64,000 nt of DNA from contig JASLJE010000001.1 in NCBI GenBank assembly GCA_030152565.1, positions 1-64,000 on the forward strand. Reading direction: 5' to 3'. This document shows, in pieces, positions 36,112 to 44,581 of this stretch. The stretch's first letter is position 1. Each line of letters opens with the position of its first letter. Source of the DNA: Peptoniphilaceae bacterium. GTDB taxonomy: Bacteria; Bacillota; Clostridia; Tissierellales; Peptoniphilaceae. A model generated the notes under the pieces. The model was given only the letters and a program-made list of their open reading frames with translations. It was not told where the DNA came from and searched no databases. The position numbers and the translations under genes were made by a program.

Positions 36112-36666
36112 ATGGTTGATGATAGAATAGAATTAAAGAGACAATTGAGAAGGCAGAAAAAAAGAAGGCAGCTTAATGATTTTTTCTTAAACTGCGGTCT
36201 AATAGTCTTTTCAGGCTTAATTCTATTTTTAATTGTAAATAAACTATTCTTTAGTGTCCTTACAGTAAAGGGCCAGTCCATGTATCCCGTCTACCAGGAT
36301 GGAGACAAGGTCTGGGTCAGTAGGACCAGGCTAAGAAGCAAGGATTTAAAACATAAAGACATAATTATTTTTAAGGGAAGGGATGAAGACTACTACATTA
36401 AGAGAATCATTGCCAGACCTGGCGAACTTGTAGAGATTTATGACGGTAAAGTCTATGTTAATGGGTCTTTATTTGAAGAGACCTACTTGACTGACGGCTA
36501 TACCCAAACCTACAACCAGAATAGATGGTATATAGACAAGGACCATTTTTTTGTCCTAGGAGACAACAGGGAAAACTTTGGGTCTATTGACTCTAGGTTT
36601 TTTGGGACCATAGATATAGACCAGGTAAGGGGCAAGGTTATTCGAAAGAGTATTTTTTCACAATGA
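36112..36666 (+). CDS. Signal peptidase I, copy 2
   Basis: A 184-residue paralogue directly after copy 1. It has a long basic N-terminus (RLRRQKKRRQ-like, 9-20), one membrane helix (about 24-47), S56 in KGQSM, K97 in YIKRIIA and the LGDNR box, so it is also active by motif. GGAGGA lies 14 bases upstream of the start, further than ideal, so translation may rely on coupling to copy 1. Its stop overlaps an in-frame lepA start candidate (ATGA). Confidence 0.9.
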   Translation: MVDDRIELKRQLRRQKKRRQLNDFFLNCGLIVFSGLILFLIVNKLFFSVLTVKGQSMYPVYQDGDKVWVSRTRLRSKDLKHKDIIIFKGRDEDYYIKRIIARPGELVEIYDGKVYVNGSLFEETYLTDGYTQTYNQNRWYIDKDHFFVLGDNRENFGSIDSRFFGTIDIDQVRGKVIRKSIFSQ

Positions 36667-36677
36667 TTGGAGGATCA

Positions 36678-38489
36678 ATGAAGATAAAGAAAGAAAATAT
36701 TAGGAATTTTTCCATTATAGCCCATATTGACCACGGGAAATCAACCCTGGCAGACAGGCTAATAGAAAAGACAGGTAGTTTGACCAAAAGAGAAATGGAA
36801 GACAGACTACTGGACTCTATGGAATTGGAAAAGGAAAGAGGGATTACCATCAAGCTAAAGGCCATAAAAATATTTTATGATGCTAAAGATGGTGAAAGAT
36901 ACATGCTTAACTTAATAGATACACCAGGCCATGTGGACTTTAACTATGAAGTGTCCAGGTCTTTGGCTGCCTGTGAAGGAGCCCTTTTAATAGTGGATGC
37001 CACCCAGGGAGTTGAGGCCCAAACCTTGGCTAATACATACTTGGCCATGGACCAAAACTTGGAAATTGTGCCAGTTATAAACAAGATAGACCTGCCTTCA
37101 GCAAGAATTGATGAAGTCAAGGAAGAAATAGAAGAAATCCTAGCCTTTGACACTGAAAATACACCTTGTATTTCAGCCAAGGAAGGACTTAATATAGAAG
37201 ACGTTTTAGAAGCCATAGTTAAGGAAATACCTGCTCCAGAAGGAGATGAAAAAGGCAAGCTTAAGGCCATGATCTTTGACTCCTACTATGACACCTATAC
37301 AGGAGTTGTCATGCTGGTTAGGGTTATGGATGGAGAAATTAAGCCAGGCATGGAAATAAAAATGATGTCTACAGGCTCTGTTTTTGAAGTTACAGAAGTA
37401 GGTTACTCAGTGAGAAGTAAGACTCCTACAGATGGCATAGGCGCAGGAGATGTAGGCTATGTGGTAGCTTCTATAAAGAACATTAAGGAAGCCAGGGTAG
37501 GAGATACTATAACAGACAATGAAGACCCGGCAGAAGAGGCTTTAGATGGCTATAAGAAGGTAGTTCCTATGGTTTACTCAGGTCTTTACCCAGCAGAGGG
37601 AGAGTCCTACAACAGTATTAGGGAAGCCTTGGAAAAACTTCAGGTAAATGATGCCTCCCTAGTTTTCGAGCCAGAATCATCTGTGGCCCTAGGCTTTGGT
37701 TTTAGGTGTGGTTTCCTAGGACTTTTACACATGGAAATTATCCAGGAAAGACTGGATAGGGAGTTTGATCTAGACATTATAGCGACAGCACCATCAGTAA
37801 TCTACCATGTTACCCTTAAGGATGGCAGCAAGGTTCAAATACAAAACCCTACTGATTTTCCTGAAGAAACCACTATAGAATATATAGAGGAACCTATAGT
37901 AGAAGCTTCCATCATGACTCCTAAGGACTATATAGGACCTATTATGGAACTTTGCCAGGAGAGAAGGGGAACCTATGAAGACATGGTCTACCTGGACAAG
38001 AACAGGGTGACAATTAAATATATACTTCCTCTTAACGAAGTAATCTACGACTTTTTTGATGCCTTAAAATCAAAGACTAGGGGCTATGCTTCCTTTGACT
38101 ACGAATACATGGGCTATCAAAAATCAGACCTGGTAAGATTAGACATCCTATTAAATGGGGAGTTGGTAGATGCCCTATCCATCATAGTTCACAGAGACAA
38201 GGCCTATGACAGGGGAAGAAAGATAGCTAACAAGCTAAAGGATGAAATACCAAGACATCAATTTATGATACCGGTTCAAGCGGCTATAGGAGCTAAGGTA
38301 ATAGCTAGAGAAAGTGTTAGGGCCCTTAGAAAGGACGTTTTAGCCAAGTGTTATGGTGGGGACATATCCAGGAAGAAGAAGTTACTAGAAAAGCAAAAAG
38401 AAGGTAAGAAGAGAATGAGATCAATAGGTACGGTACAGGTGCCACAAGAGGCCTTCCTATCAGTGTTGAAATACGATGAAGAGAATTAA
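36678..38489 (+). CDS. lepA: Translation elongation factor 4 (LepA)
   Basis: Ribosome-associated GTPase, 603 residues from the ATG at 36678, which has TGGAGG ahead; the overlapping ATG at 36663 gives an unusual extension and is rejected. G1 is AHIDHGKST (15-23), G3 DTPGHVDF, G4 NKIDLP; the LepA-specific C-terminal domain follows. Its position upstream of hemW is conserved in Firmicutes. Confidence 0.97.
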   Translation: MKIKKENIRNFSIIAHIDHGKSTLADRLIEKTGSLTKREMEDRLLDSMELEKERGITIKLKAIKIFYDAKDGERYMLNLIDTPGHVDFNYEVSRSLAACEGALLIVDATQGVEAQTLANTYLAMDQNLEIVPVINKIDLPSARIDEVKEEIEEILAFDTENTPCISAKEGLNIEDVLEAIVKEIPAPEGDEKGKLKAMIFDSYYDTYTGVVMLVRVMDGEIKPGMEIKMMSTGSVFEVTEVGYSVRSKTPTDGIGAGDVGYVVASIKNIKEARVGDTITDNEDPAEEALDGYKKVVPMVYSGLYPAEGESYNSIREALEKLQVNDASLVFEPESSVALGFGFRCGFLGLLHMEIIQERLDREFDLDIIATAPSVIYHVTLKDGSKVQIQNPTDFPEETTIEYIEEPIVEASIMTPKDYIGPIMELCQERRGTYEDMVYLDKNRVTIKYILPLNEVIYDFFDALKSKTRGYASFDYEYMGYQKSDLVRLDILLNGELVDALSIIVHRDKAYDRGRKIANKLKDEIPRHQFMIPVQAAIGAKVIARESVRALRKDVLAKCYGGDISRKKKLLEKQKEGKKRMRSIGTVQVPQEAFLSVLKYDEEN

Positions 38490-38498
38490 GAGGTAATT

Positions 38499-39803
38499 AT
38501 GGATATAGTTTTTTATAGATATGGCGACTTGGATTCAATAGAGGACGAGAAGGAAATAGAGGATAACTTATACAATTCCCTAGACCTTAATGCCCAGAAA
38601 AAAAGTAGGCAGATCTACGACCTATCCCTAATGTTGGACAGGGTCCAGGACGTGGTGATTTGGTCTTCAGGCACAGACAAGGCTAGAAAGAATGTCAAGT
38701 ACCTAAAGGAAAACATAGATGTTGTTGGAGAAAAAAACTACAACTTTTTAAATGAGGGAAACTATGAAAAGTTTCTTAGGCAGATAAATAACACTTCAGA
38801 AGAAGTAGTTTTAATAGTTGACCAGGAACCTACCATCAGCCAGTGGATCAAACAATTAACTGGGGCAGATGTCAAGCTTAAGCCTATGGAATCAGCCTAT
38901 ATAACCTTGGACAAGGAGGAGGGCTTGGCCCACCTTCTAGGGGTTTGGCAGGAGAATCACTCTATAAAAGTGGCTAAATTTGACAAGTGTACTGATGAGA
39001 GCATGGACAAGTGGGTGTCCATGTTGGTACTTTCCAACTACCAAGAATTAATTAACAATAGATATAGGGTTATAGACGATATAACCAATACTTCAAATAT
39101 TTATAAGCTTAGAAGTGAAAATAGAAGGTTCATCAATCTTATAGATATTTTGGAACCTAGCCTAAACCAAAAGTACTTTAGGAAGATCAAGGAAAGAATA
39201 GAAATAATAAATGAACAATTGACCAATGTGAGAATGTTGGATCTTTTGGTTATCTCCCTAGAGGCCTTGGGCATGGAAGAAAATCAAATATATGATGAAG
39301 TTACTAAGATTAAGAAGAGGGAAGAACATATACTGAAAAAGTATTTTGTTTCCTATGACGGTAGAAAACTATTTAATAGTATTTTGAAAAACACTTTAAA
39401 ATCCATAAAAAATGCAGACAAGGACGACTCCTTTACCTGCAGGGAGTTTAAGGAAATATTAGAAAACAATCTGGAAGGCTTTAGGACCTATGTGGAAGAG
39501 AATCTTTCACGCCTGGAAGAAATGGACTTGGAAGACCTATGGGAAATCAAATCCATCAATGAAAAATACATCTTTACCTATGAATTGTCTCTTTTGACCA
39601 ATTCTGGTTTGGATGATGACTTCTATAAGAAGGCCCTAGTCTATGACGATGATTTTAGACTTCTTTACAATAAGGTATATAAGATCAAGTATCTAAGAGA
39701 TGACCTGGGAGAGGATATAAAGGCCAAGGAAGATATGGCTCTTTATATAGAAAAAGAAGAAAAAATAATCGAGGAAGCCTTGCTTAAGATAAGAGAAAAA
39801 TAA
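38499..39803 (+). CDS. SixA-like / CHAD fusion lacking catalytic histidines
   Basis: A 434-residue two-domain protein. Residues 1-150 follow the SixA (phosphohistidine phosphatase) pattern: MDIVFYRYGD (1-10) for the RHG start, SSGTDKAR (56-63) for the SPxxRAxQT block, and VVLIVDQEP (103-111) for the GHxP block. Catalytic residues are changed: H to Y8, R to K61, H to Q109. Residues about 175-434 resemble a CHAD domain, with YKLRSENRRF (202-211) and LTNVRMLDLL (241-250); the usual histidine is Y202 while the basic residues R205, R209 and R210 remain. CHAD domains bind polyphosphate, so the protein may be a polyphosphate-binding pseudo-phosphatase. It sits between lepA and hemW, ten bases after lepA. 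Confidence 0.6.
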   Translation: MDIVFYRYGDLDSIEDEKEIEDNLYNSLDLNAQKKSRQIYDLSLMLDRVQDVVIWSSGTDKARKNVKYLKENIDVVGEKNYNFLNEGNYEKFLRQINNTSEEVVLIVDQEPTISQWIKQLTGADVKLKPMESAYITLDKEEGLAHLLGVWQENHSIKVAKFDKCTDESMDKWVSMLVLSNYQELINNRYRVIDDITNTSNIYKLRSENRRFINLIDILEPSLNQKYFRKIKERIEIINEQLTNVRMLDLLVISLEALGMEENQIYDEVTKIKKREEHILKKYFVSYDGRKLFNSILKNTLKSIKNADKDDSFTCREFKEILENNLEGFRTYVEENLSRLEEMDLEDLWEIKSINEKYIFTYELSLLTNSGLDDDFYKKALVYDDDFRLLYNKVYKIKYLRDDLGEDIKAKEDMALYIEKEEKIIEEALLKIREK

Positions 39804-39818
39804 GAAAATAAGAAGAAG

Positions 39819-39848
39819 AAACTGTTTAATTTATTAAACAGTTTTTTT
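39819..39848 (+). terminator. Terminator after the SixA-CHAD gene
   Basis: ACTGTTTAA / TTAAACAGT stem followed by seven T, directly before hemW. Confidence 0.8.
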
Positions 39849-39860
39849 AAAGGAGATTTT

Positions 39861-40994
39861 ATGAAAAAAGAAATAATTGGCCTATATGTCCACATACCCT
39901 TTTGCCCCTACAAGTGTAATTACTGTGACTTTCTAACCTATTCCAATGTGGACTTTATGATAGACGACTATATAGACTCTCTCATAAAAGAGATAGAGAT
40001 CTACGGAAGGGAAAACCATAGGATAGACTCCATATTTATAGGTGGGGGAACCCCTTCCTATATAGAAGAAAGACATATTAAAAGGATCATGGAGGCTATC
40101 TGGGAAAACTTTGAGGTCCTGGAAGGATCTGAAATATCCATAGAGATGAATCCAGACACCTTGACTGACTCTAAGGTTAAGACCTACTTGAGTTCAGGTA
40201 TAAATAGGTTTTCTCTAGGTGTTCAAACCTTTGATGAGGAAATCCTTAAAATCCTAGGCAGGCACCACTCCTATAAGATAGTTCAAAAGGACATAGACCT
40301 ACTTAGGAGAAATGGGGCTAAGAATATAAGTATAGACATGATGATGGCCAATCCTAAACAGGACATGGGCATCCTAAGAAAAGACCTGGAAAAAATCCTA
40401 AGCCTGGATATAGAGCACATATCTTATTATTCCTTAATCCTGGAGGAAAAGACCATGTTTGACCACTGGCTAAGTTCAGGAAAGATCTCTCTTTTTGATG
40501 ACGACTTGGAAAGACAGATGTATCATGAGGCAGTATTTTTCTTAAGCATCAATGGCTTTGATAGATATGAAATATCCAACTTTTCAAAAAAAGGCTACCA
40601 GTCTGTCCACAATAAGAAGTACTGGGAACTTAAACCCTATCTAGGCCTGGGCCTGGGTTCTTCTTCCAATCTAGGGTCCAAAAGATTTTCCAACCACAGA
40701 AAGCTTAAGGACTACCATAAGGACTTGGCCCAAGACATAAAGCCTATAGCCTATGAGGAAGACTTAAGCCTGGAGGAGAGAGAGAAGGAATATATTATTA
40801 TGAACATGAGAAAAACAGAAGGCTTTGTCATAAAGGACCTGGAGGAAAGGTTTAAGTTGGACTTTTATGTCAAGTATGGAGAGGTCTTGGACAAGCACCT
40901 GGCCTATGGAACTATCAAGCTGGAAGCTGGTCGTTTAAGCTTTACAGACTATGGTATAGATGTGAGTAATACCTTCTTTGTAGATATAATTTAA
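39861..40994 (+). CDS. hemW: HemW-type radical SAM protein
   Basis: A 377-residue radical SAM protein. The cluster motif is CPYKCNYC (16-23), followed by GGGTPSY and the HemN-like SLGVQTF segment. HemW proteins are heme chaperones rather than coproporphyrinogen oxidases; the true HemN adds a further cysteine (CxxxCxxCxC) not present here. AGGAG precedes the start. Its place before hrcA is conserved in Firmicutes. Confidence 0.9.
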   Translation: MKKEIIGLYVHIPFCPYKCNYCDFLTYSNVDFMIDDYIDSLIKEIEIYGRENHRIDSIFIGGGTPSYIEERHIKRIMEAIWENFEVLEGSEISIEMNPDTLTDSKVKTYLSSGINRFSLGVQTFDEEILKILGRHHSYKIVQKDIDLLRRNGAKNISIDMMMANPKQDMGILRKDLEKILSLDIEHISYYSLILEEKTMFDHWLSSGKISLFDDDLERQMYHEAVFFLSINGFDRYEISNFSKKGYQSVHNKKYWELKPYLGLGLGSSSNLGSKRFSNHRKLKDYHKDLAQDIKPIAYEEDLSLEEREKEYIIMNMRKTEGFVIKDLEERFKLDFYVKYGEVLDKHLAYGTIKLEAGRLSFTDYGIDVSNTFFVDII

Positions 40995-41000
40995 AAGCTC

Positions 41001-41029
41001 TTGACAAGAGATTAAAAGTCCTATATTAT
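41001..41029 (+). promoter_or_regulatory. Promoter of the hrcA-grpE-dnaK operon
   Basis: TTGACA (41001-41006), 17-bp spacer, TATTAT (41024-41029); start of transcription expected near 41036, inside the CIRCE element. Confidence 0.85.
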
Positions 41030-41033
41030 ATAG

Positions 41034-41060
41034 TTAGCACTCAAAGAGATAGAGTGCTAA
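41034..41060 (+). promoter_or_regulatory. CIRCE operator (HrcA binding site)
   Basis: TTAGCACTC-N9-GAGTGCTAA, a perfect 9-bp inverted repeat identical to the CIRCE consensus. HrcA bound here blocks transcription of the heat-shock operon. Confidence 0.98.
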
Positions 41061-41077
41061 CACGAAAAGGAGGTAGC

Positions 41078-42100
41078 ATGGACGATAGAAAACTTAAGAT
41101 ATTGAACTCGATAATAAAATCATATATCGAATCTGCAGAACCAGTAGGTTCTAGAACCCTTTCAAAGGATGAACAAATCGGTGTCAGTGCTGCAACCATT
41201 CGAAATGAAATGAGTGACTTGGAAGATTTAGGCTATTTGGAAAAAGTTCATAGCTCATCTGGTAGAATACCATCAAATAGGGCATATAGATTATATGTCA
41301 ATGCGCTTTTAGCAGACCAGATACCTTTTAGAAAACAGGTACCTGAACTATTTGATATGAGACGTATTGAACAGTCCAATGAATTTGAAAATATAATTGC
41401 AAATGCCACAACCATGCTCTCAGCCATCACTAACTATACAGCTGTGGCCCTCTTGCCAGAAATGAAGGATGTATATCTTAAACATATAGACGTTGTATAT
41501 TTAACCCCTAGGGATTTGGTAATAACCTATATATATAATTCCAAGGCGGTAAAAAATGATGTGGTTAGGCTAAAGACACCTACCAGCTTGGAAAAGATAG
41601 ACATAGTAAATAGGGTCTTAAAGAGCACTCTAGTAGATATGAGATTAGAAGATGTAATAGATATAATACACACTGATATGTATAAGATTTTATCAGCCCA
41701 ACATGAGGTTTTACACGAGATAATTCCTCAGATAGAAGAAACCACCAAGGCTTCTCTAGAAGCCAAGGTCCTATATGAAGGTCTGGGTAACTTCTACATC
41801 TTTAACGAGGTGGAGCTGGAAGAAAATCAAGAGCTTATCAGGTATTTGAAGGATGAAAATCCCCTAAAGGATATCTTGTCCTCAAATATGGGAACTGACC
41901 TTCAAATCTATATAGGTGAAGAAATTGGTATAGGAGACTTTTCAAAACACTCTCTTATAACAGCAACCTATAGGAATATGGAAGGCCTAAAGGGAAAGAT
42001 TGGAGTAATCGGACCCAATAGGATGGACTATGAGAAGGTCATATCTGATTTGGCCATAGTAACCAAGTATATAAATGGTAATATCAATAGAAATGTATAA
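41078..42100 (+). CDS. hrcA: Heat-inducible transcription repressor HrcA
   Basis: A 340-residue repressor of class I heat-shock genes that binds CIRCE. The N-terminal winged helix (ILNSIIKSYIESAEPVGSRT) and the following VSAATIRNEMSDLE segment are hallmark. I start at the ATG at 41078 with AAGGAGG ahead; an in-frame start at 41054 falls within CIRCE. Confidence 0.97.
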   Translation: MDDRKLKILNSIIKSYIESAEPVGSRTLSKDEQIGVSAATIRNEMSDLEDLGYLEKVHSSSGRIPSNRAYRLYVNALLADQIPFRKQVPELFDMRRIEQSNEFENIIANATTMLSAITNYTAVALLPEMKDVYLKHIDVVYLTPRDLVITYIYNSKAVKNDVVRLKTPTSLEKIDIVNRVLKSTLVDMRLEDVIDIIHTDMYKILSAQHEVLHEIIPQIEETTKASLEAKVLYEGLGNFYIFNEVELEENQELIRYLKDENPLKDILSSNMGTDLQIYIGEEIGIGDFSKHSLITATYRNMEGLKGKIGVIGPNRMDYEKVISDLAIVTKYINGNINRNV

Positions 42101-42112
42101 GGAAGTGAAAAA

Positions 42113-42637
42113 ATGACAGACAAGAAAAAAGAACAAGATCTGGAAGAAATCGAAGCTGAAGTAGTCGATGAAGTGGAAGAGACCAAGGAAGAGGCTCCAG
42201 TTGAGCCAAAGGAAGACAATGAAAATGAGGCTTCATTGAAAGAATCTTTAGCCAGACTTCAAGCAGATTTTATTAACTATAAAAATAGGACAGAAAAAGA
42301 AAAATCTAATATTCACAAGTATGCCAATGAGGGCTTAATTGTAAAACTACTAGCAGTAGTTGATAACTTTGACAGGGCCTTGGCCAGTGCTGATGCAGAC
42401 GATTCCTTTGTAGAAGGAGTAGTTCTTATCAGGGATGAATTTTTACAAATATTAGAAAATGAAGGCCTAAAGGAAATTGAATCCGACGGGGCTAAATTTG
42501 ATCCCAACTTCCACCATGCAGTATTTATTGAAGAAAATGACGAAGTTGAATCAGAACATGTAATTGAAACATTCCAAAAAGGTTATATGATAGATGAAAA
42601 AGTGATTAGACCGGCAATGGTAAAGGTTGCCAAATAA
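42113..42637 (+). CDS. grpE: Nucleotide exchange factor GrpE
   Basis: A 174-residue DnaK cofactor with an acidic N-terminus (about 1-45), a coiled coil (LARLQADFINYKNRTEKEK) and a C-terminal beta domain with VEGVVLIRDEFLQILENEGL and the PNFHHAV-type motif (FDPNFHHAV). Confidence 0.95.
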   Translation: MTDKKKEQDLEEIEAEVVDEVEETKEEAPVEPKEDNENEASLKESLARLQADFINYKNRTEKEKSNIHKYANEGLIVKLLAVVDNFDRALASADADDSFVEGVVLIRDEFLQILENEGLKEIESDGAKFDPNFHHAVFIEENDEVESEHVIETFQKGYMIDEKVIRPAMVKVAK

Positions 42638-42650
42638 GGAGGAGAAAATT

Positions 42651-44486
42651 ATGGGAAAAATTATAGGTATTGACTTAGGTACAACAAACTCAGCAGTAGC
42701 AGTTATGGAAGGTGGACAAGCCACAATAATTCCTAACGCAGAAGGAAACAGGACTACACCATCAGTTGTAGCTTTTACAAAAGAAGGCGAAAGATTAATT
42801 GGGGAAACAGCTAAAAGACAAGCTATTATGAACCCAGAAAGAACAATCTCTTCTATTAAGAGGGAAATGGGTAGAGACTTTAAGGTTACTATAGACGGAA
42901 AAGACTACTCACCAGAAGAAATTTCAGCTATGATCTTACAAAAATTAAAGGCTGATACAGAAGCTTACTTGGGAGAAGAAGTAACAGAAGCTGTTATCAC
43001 AGTTCCTGCCTACTTTACAGATGCCCAAAGACAAGCTACTAAGGACGCTGGAAAAATTGCAGGCTTGGACGTTAAGAGAATTATAAACGAACCAACAGCA
43101 GCGGCCTTATCCTATGGTATGGACAAGGAAACAGACCAACATAAGATTATGGTATTCGACCTTGGTGGTGGTACCTTCGACGTTTCCATCCTAGAAGTTG
43201 GAGATGGAGTATTTGAAGTATTATCAACAAGAGGTAATAACAAGCTTGGTGGAGATGACTTTGACAACAAGCTTATGGACTATATAGCTCAAGAATTTAA
43301 GAAGGAACATGGAGTAGACTTAAAGGCAGATCCTACATCCCTACAAAGATTAAAGGACGCTGCAGAAAAGGCTAAGAAGGAATTATCAACTACCATGTCA
43401 ACAAATGTGAACCTACCATTTATCACAGCTGTTAATGGAGTTCCAGTTCACTTAAATATGGATATCTCAAGATCAAAATTTGAAGAATTAACTAGAGGCC
43501 TAGTTGATGAAACTATGGAACCAGTTAAACTTGCCCTAAAGGACGCAGGCCTTCAAAATTCAGAAATAGACAAGGTTTTACTAGTAGGTGGTTCAACTAG
43601 AATTCCTGCAGTACAAGAAGCTGTTAAAAGCTTAATTGGAAGGGATCCACAAAAGGATATAAACCCAGACGAATCAGTTTCTCTAGGAGCAGCTATCCAA
43701 GGTGGGGTTTTATCAGGAGAAGTTAAGGACCTATTATTACTAGACGTTACTCCTTTATCATTAGGACTAGAAACTTTAGGTGGAGTAAACACAGTATTAA
43801 TCGAAAGAAATACAACTATACCAACTAAGAAATCACAAATATTTACGACAGCAGCAGATGGACAAACAGCTGTAGACATCCACGTTTTACAAGGTGAAAG
43901 ACAAATGGCTGTAGACAATACAACCTTGGGAAGATTCCAATTATCAGGAATCCCAACAGCTCCAAGAGGAGTTCCACAAATAGAAGTAACCTTTGACATA
44001 GATGCCAACGGTATTGTAAATGTATCAGCTAAAGACTTGGGAACAGGTAAGGAACAAAAGATTACTATTACAGCATCAACTAACTTAAGTGATGATGAAA
44101 TAGAAAAGAGAGTTCAAGAAGCTGAAAGATTTGCTGAAGAAGACAAGAAGAAAAAAGAATTAATTGAAACTAGAAACCAAGGTGAATCAATTGCCTACCA
44201 AGTGGAAAAAACACTTGCTGATCTAGGAGATAAAATATCAGAAGATGAAAAGAAGACAATCGAAGCTAAGAATGAAGAATTAAAGAAGGTATTAGACTCA
44301 GAAAATGTTTCTGATATCCAAGCTAAGATTGAAGACTTAACAGCTGAATTAAATAAGATGAGTGAAAAATTATATGCACAAGCAGGACCTGAAGCCCAAG
44401 GTCAACCAGGACCAGATGCCCAAGGGGATGACGGAGTGGTAGATGCTGATTACGAAGTAATCGACGACGAAGACGAAGAAAAGTAA
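42651..44486 (+). CDS. dnaK: Chaperone DnaK (Hsp70)
   Basis: A 611-residue Hsp70. ATPase domain starts GIDLGTTNSAV, with VFDLGGGTFDVSIL and VGGSTRIP; the substrate-binding domain follows at about 365-510, and an acidic EVIDDEDEEK tail ends the protein. Start at 42651 has AAGGAGG ahead. Arginine is almost all AGA and glycine mostly GGT/GGA, the window's high-expression codon style. Confidence 0.98.
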   Translation: MGKIIGIDLGTTNSAVAVMEGGQATIIPNAEGNRTTPSVVAFTKEGERLIGETAKRQAIMNPERTISSIKREMGRDFKVTIDGKDYSPEEISAMILQKLKADTEAYLGEEVTEAVITVPAYFTDAQRQATKDAGKIAGLDVKRIINEPTAAALSYGMDKETDQHKIMVFDLGGGTFDVSILEVGDGVFEVLSTRGNNKLGGDDFDNKLMDYIAQEFKKEHGVDLKADPTSLQRLKDAAEKAKKELSTTMSTNVNLPFITAVNGVPVHLNMDISRSKFEELTRGLVDETMEPVKLALKDAGLQNSEIDKVLLVGGSTRIPAVQEAVKSLIGRDPQKDINPDESVSLGAAIQGGVLSGEVKDLLLLDVTPLSLGLETLGGVNTVLIERNTTIPTKKSQIFTTAADGQTAVDIHVLQGERQMAVDNTTLGRFQLSGIPTAPRGVPQIEVTFDIDANGIVNVSAKDLGTGKEQKITITASTNLSDDEIEKRVQEAERFAEEDKKKKELIETRNQGESIAYQVEKTLADLGDKISEDEKKTIEAKNEELKKVLDSENVSDIQAKIEDLTAELNKMSEKLYAQAGPEAQGQPGPDAQGDDGVVDADYEVIDDEDEEK

Positions 44487-44498
44487 TATAATCAAATG

Positions 44499-44522
44499 AA
44501 AGGGAGGATTTCCTCCTTTTTA
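44499..44522 (+). terminator. Terminator or attenuator between dnaK and dnaJ
   Basis: AAAGGGAGGA / TCCTCCTTT stem with one bulged G, followed by TTT. A promoter-like region for dnaJ follows, so it may lower readthrough from the heat-shock promoter. Confidence 0.55.
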
Positions 44523-44523
44523 T

Positions 44524-44552
44524 TTGCAATTATTCCGATTTAATTATAATAT
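44524..44552 (+). promoter_or_regulatory. Candidate dnaJ promoter
   Basis: TTGCAA (44524-44529) with TAATAT (44547-44552) at 17-bp spacing, or TATAAT (44545-44550) at 15 bp. Confidence 0.4.
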
Positions 44553-44581
44553 AATAAAGATTATTAATAGGACGGTGAAGT

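Noticed and set aside
43553..44008. A 151-codon open frame on the minus strand inside dnaK.
   Set aside because: It is antisense to a clearly coding, conserved region, lacks a ribosome-binding site and has no recognisable domain; open frames like this arise from the codon bias of the real gene.
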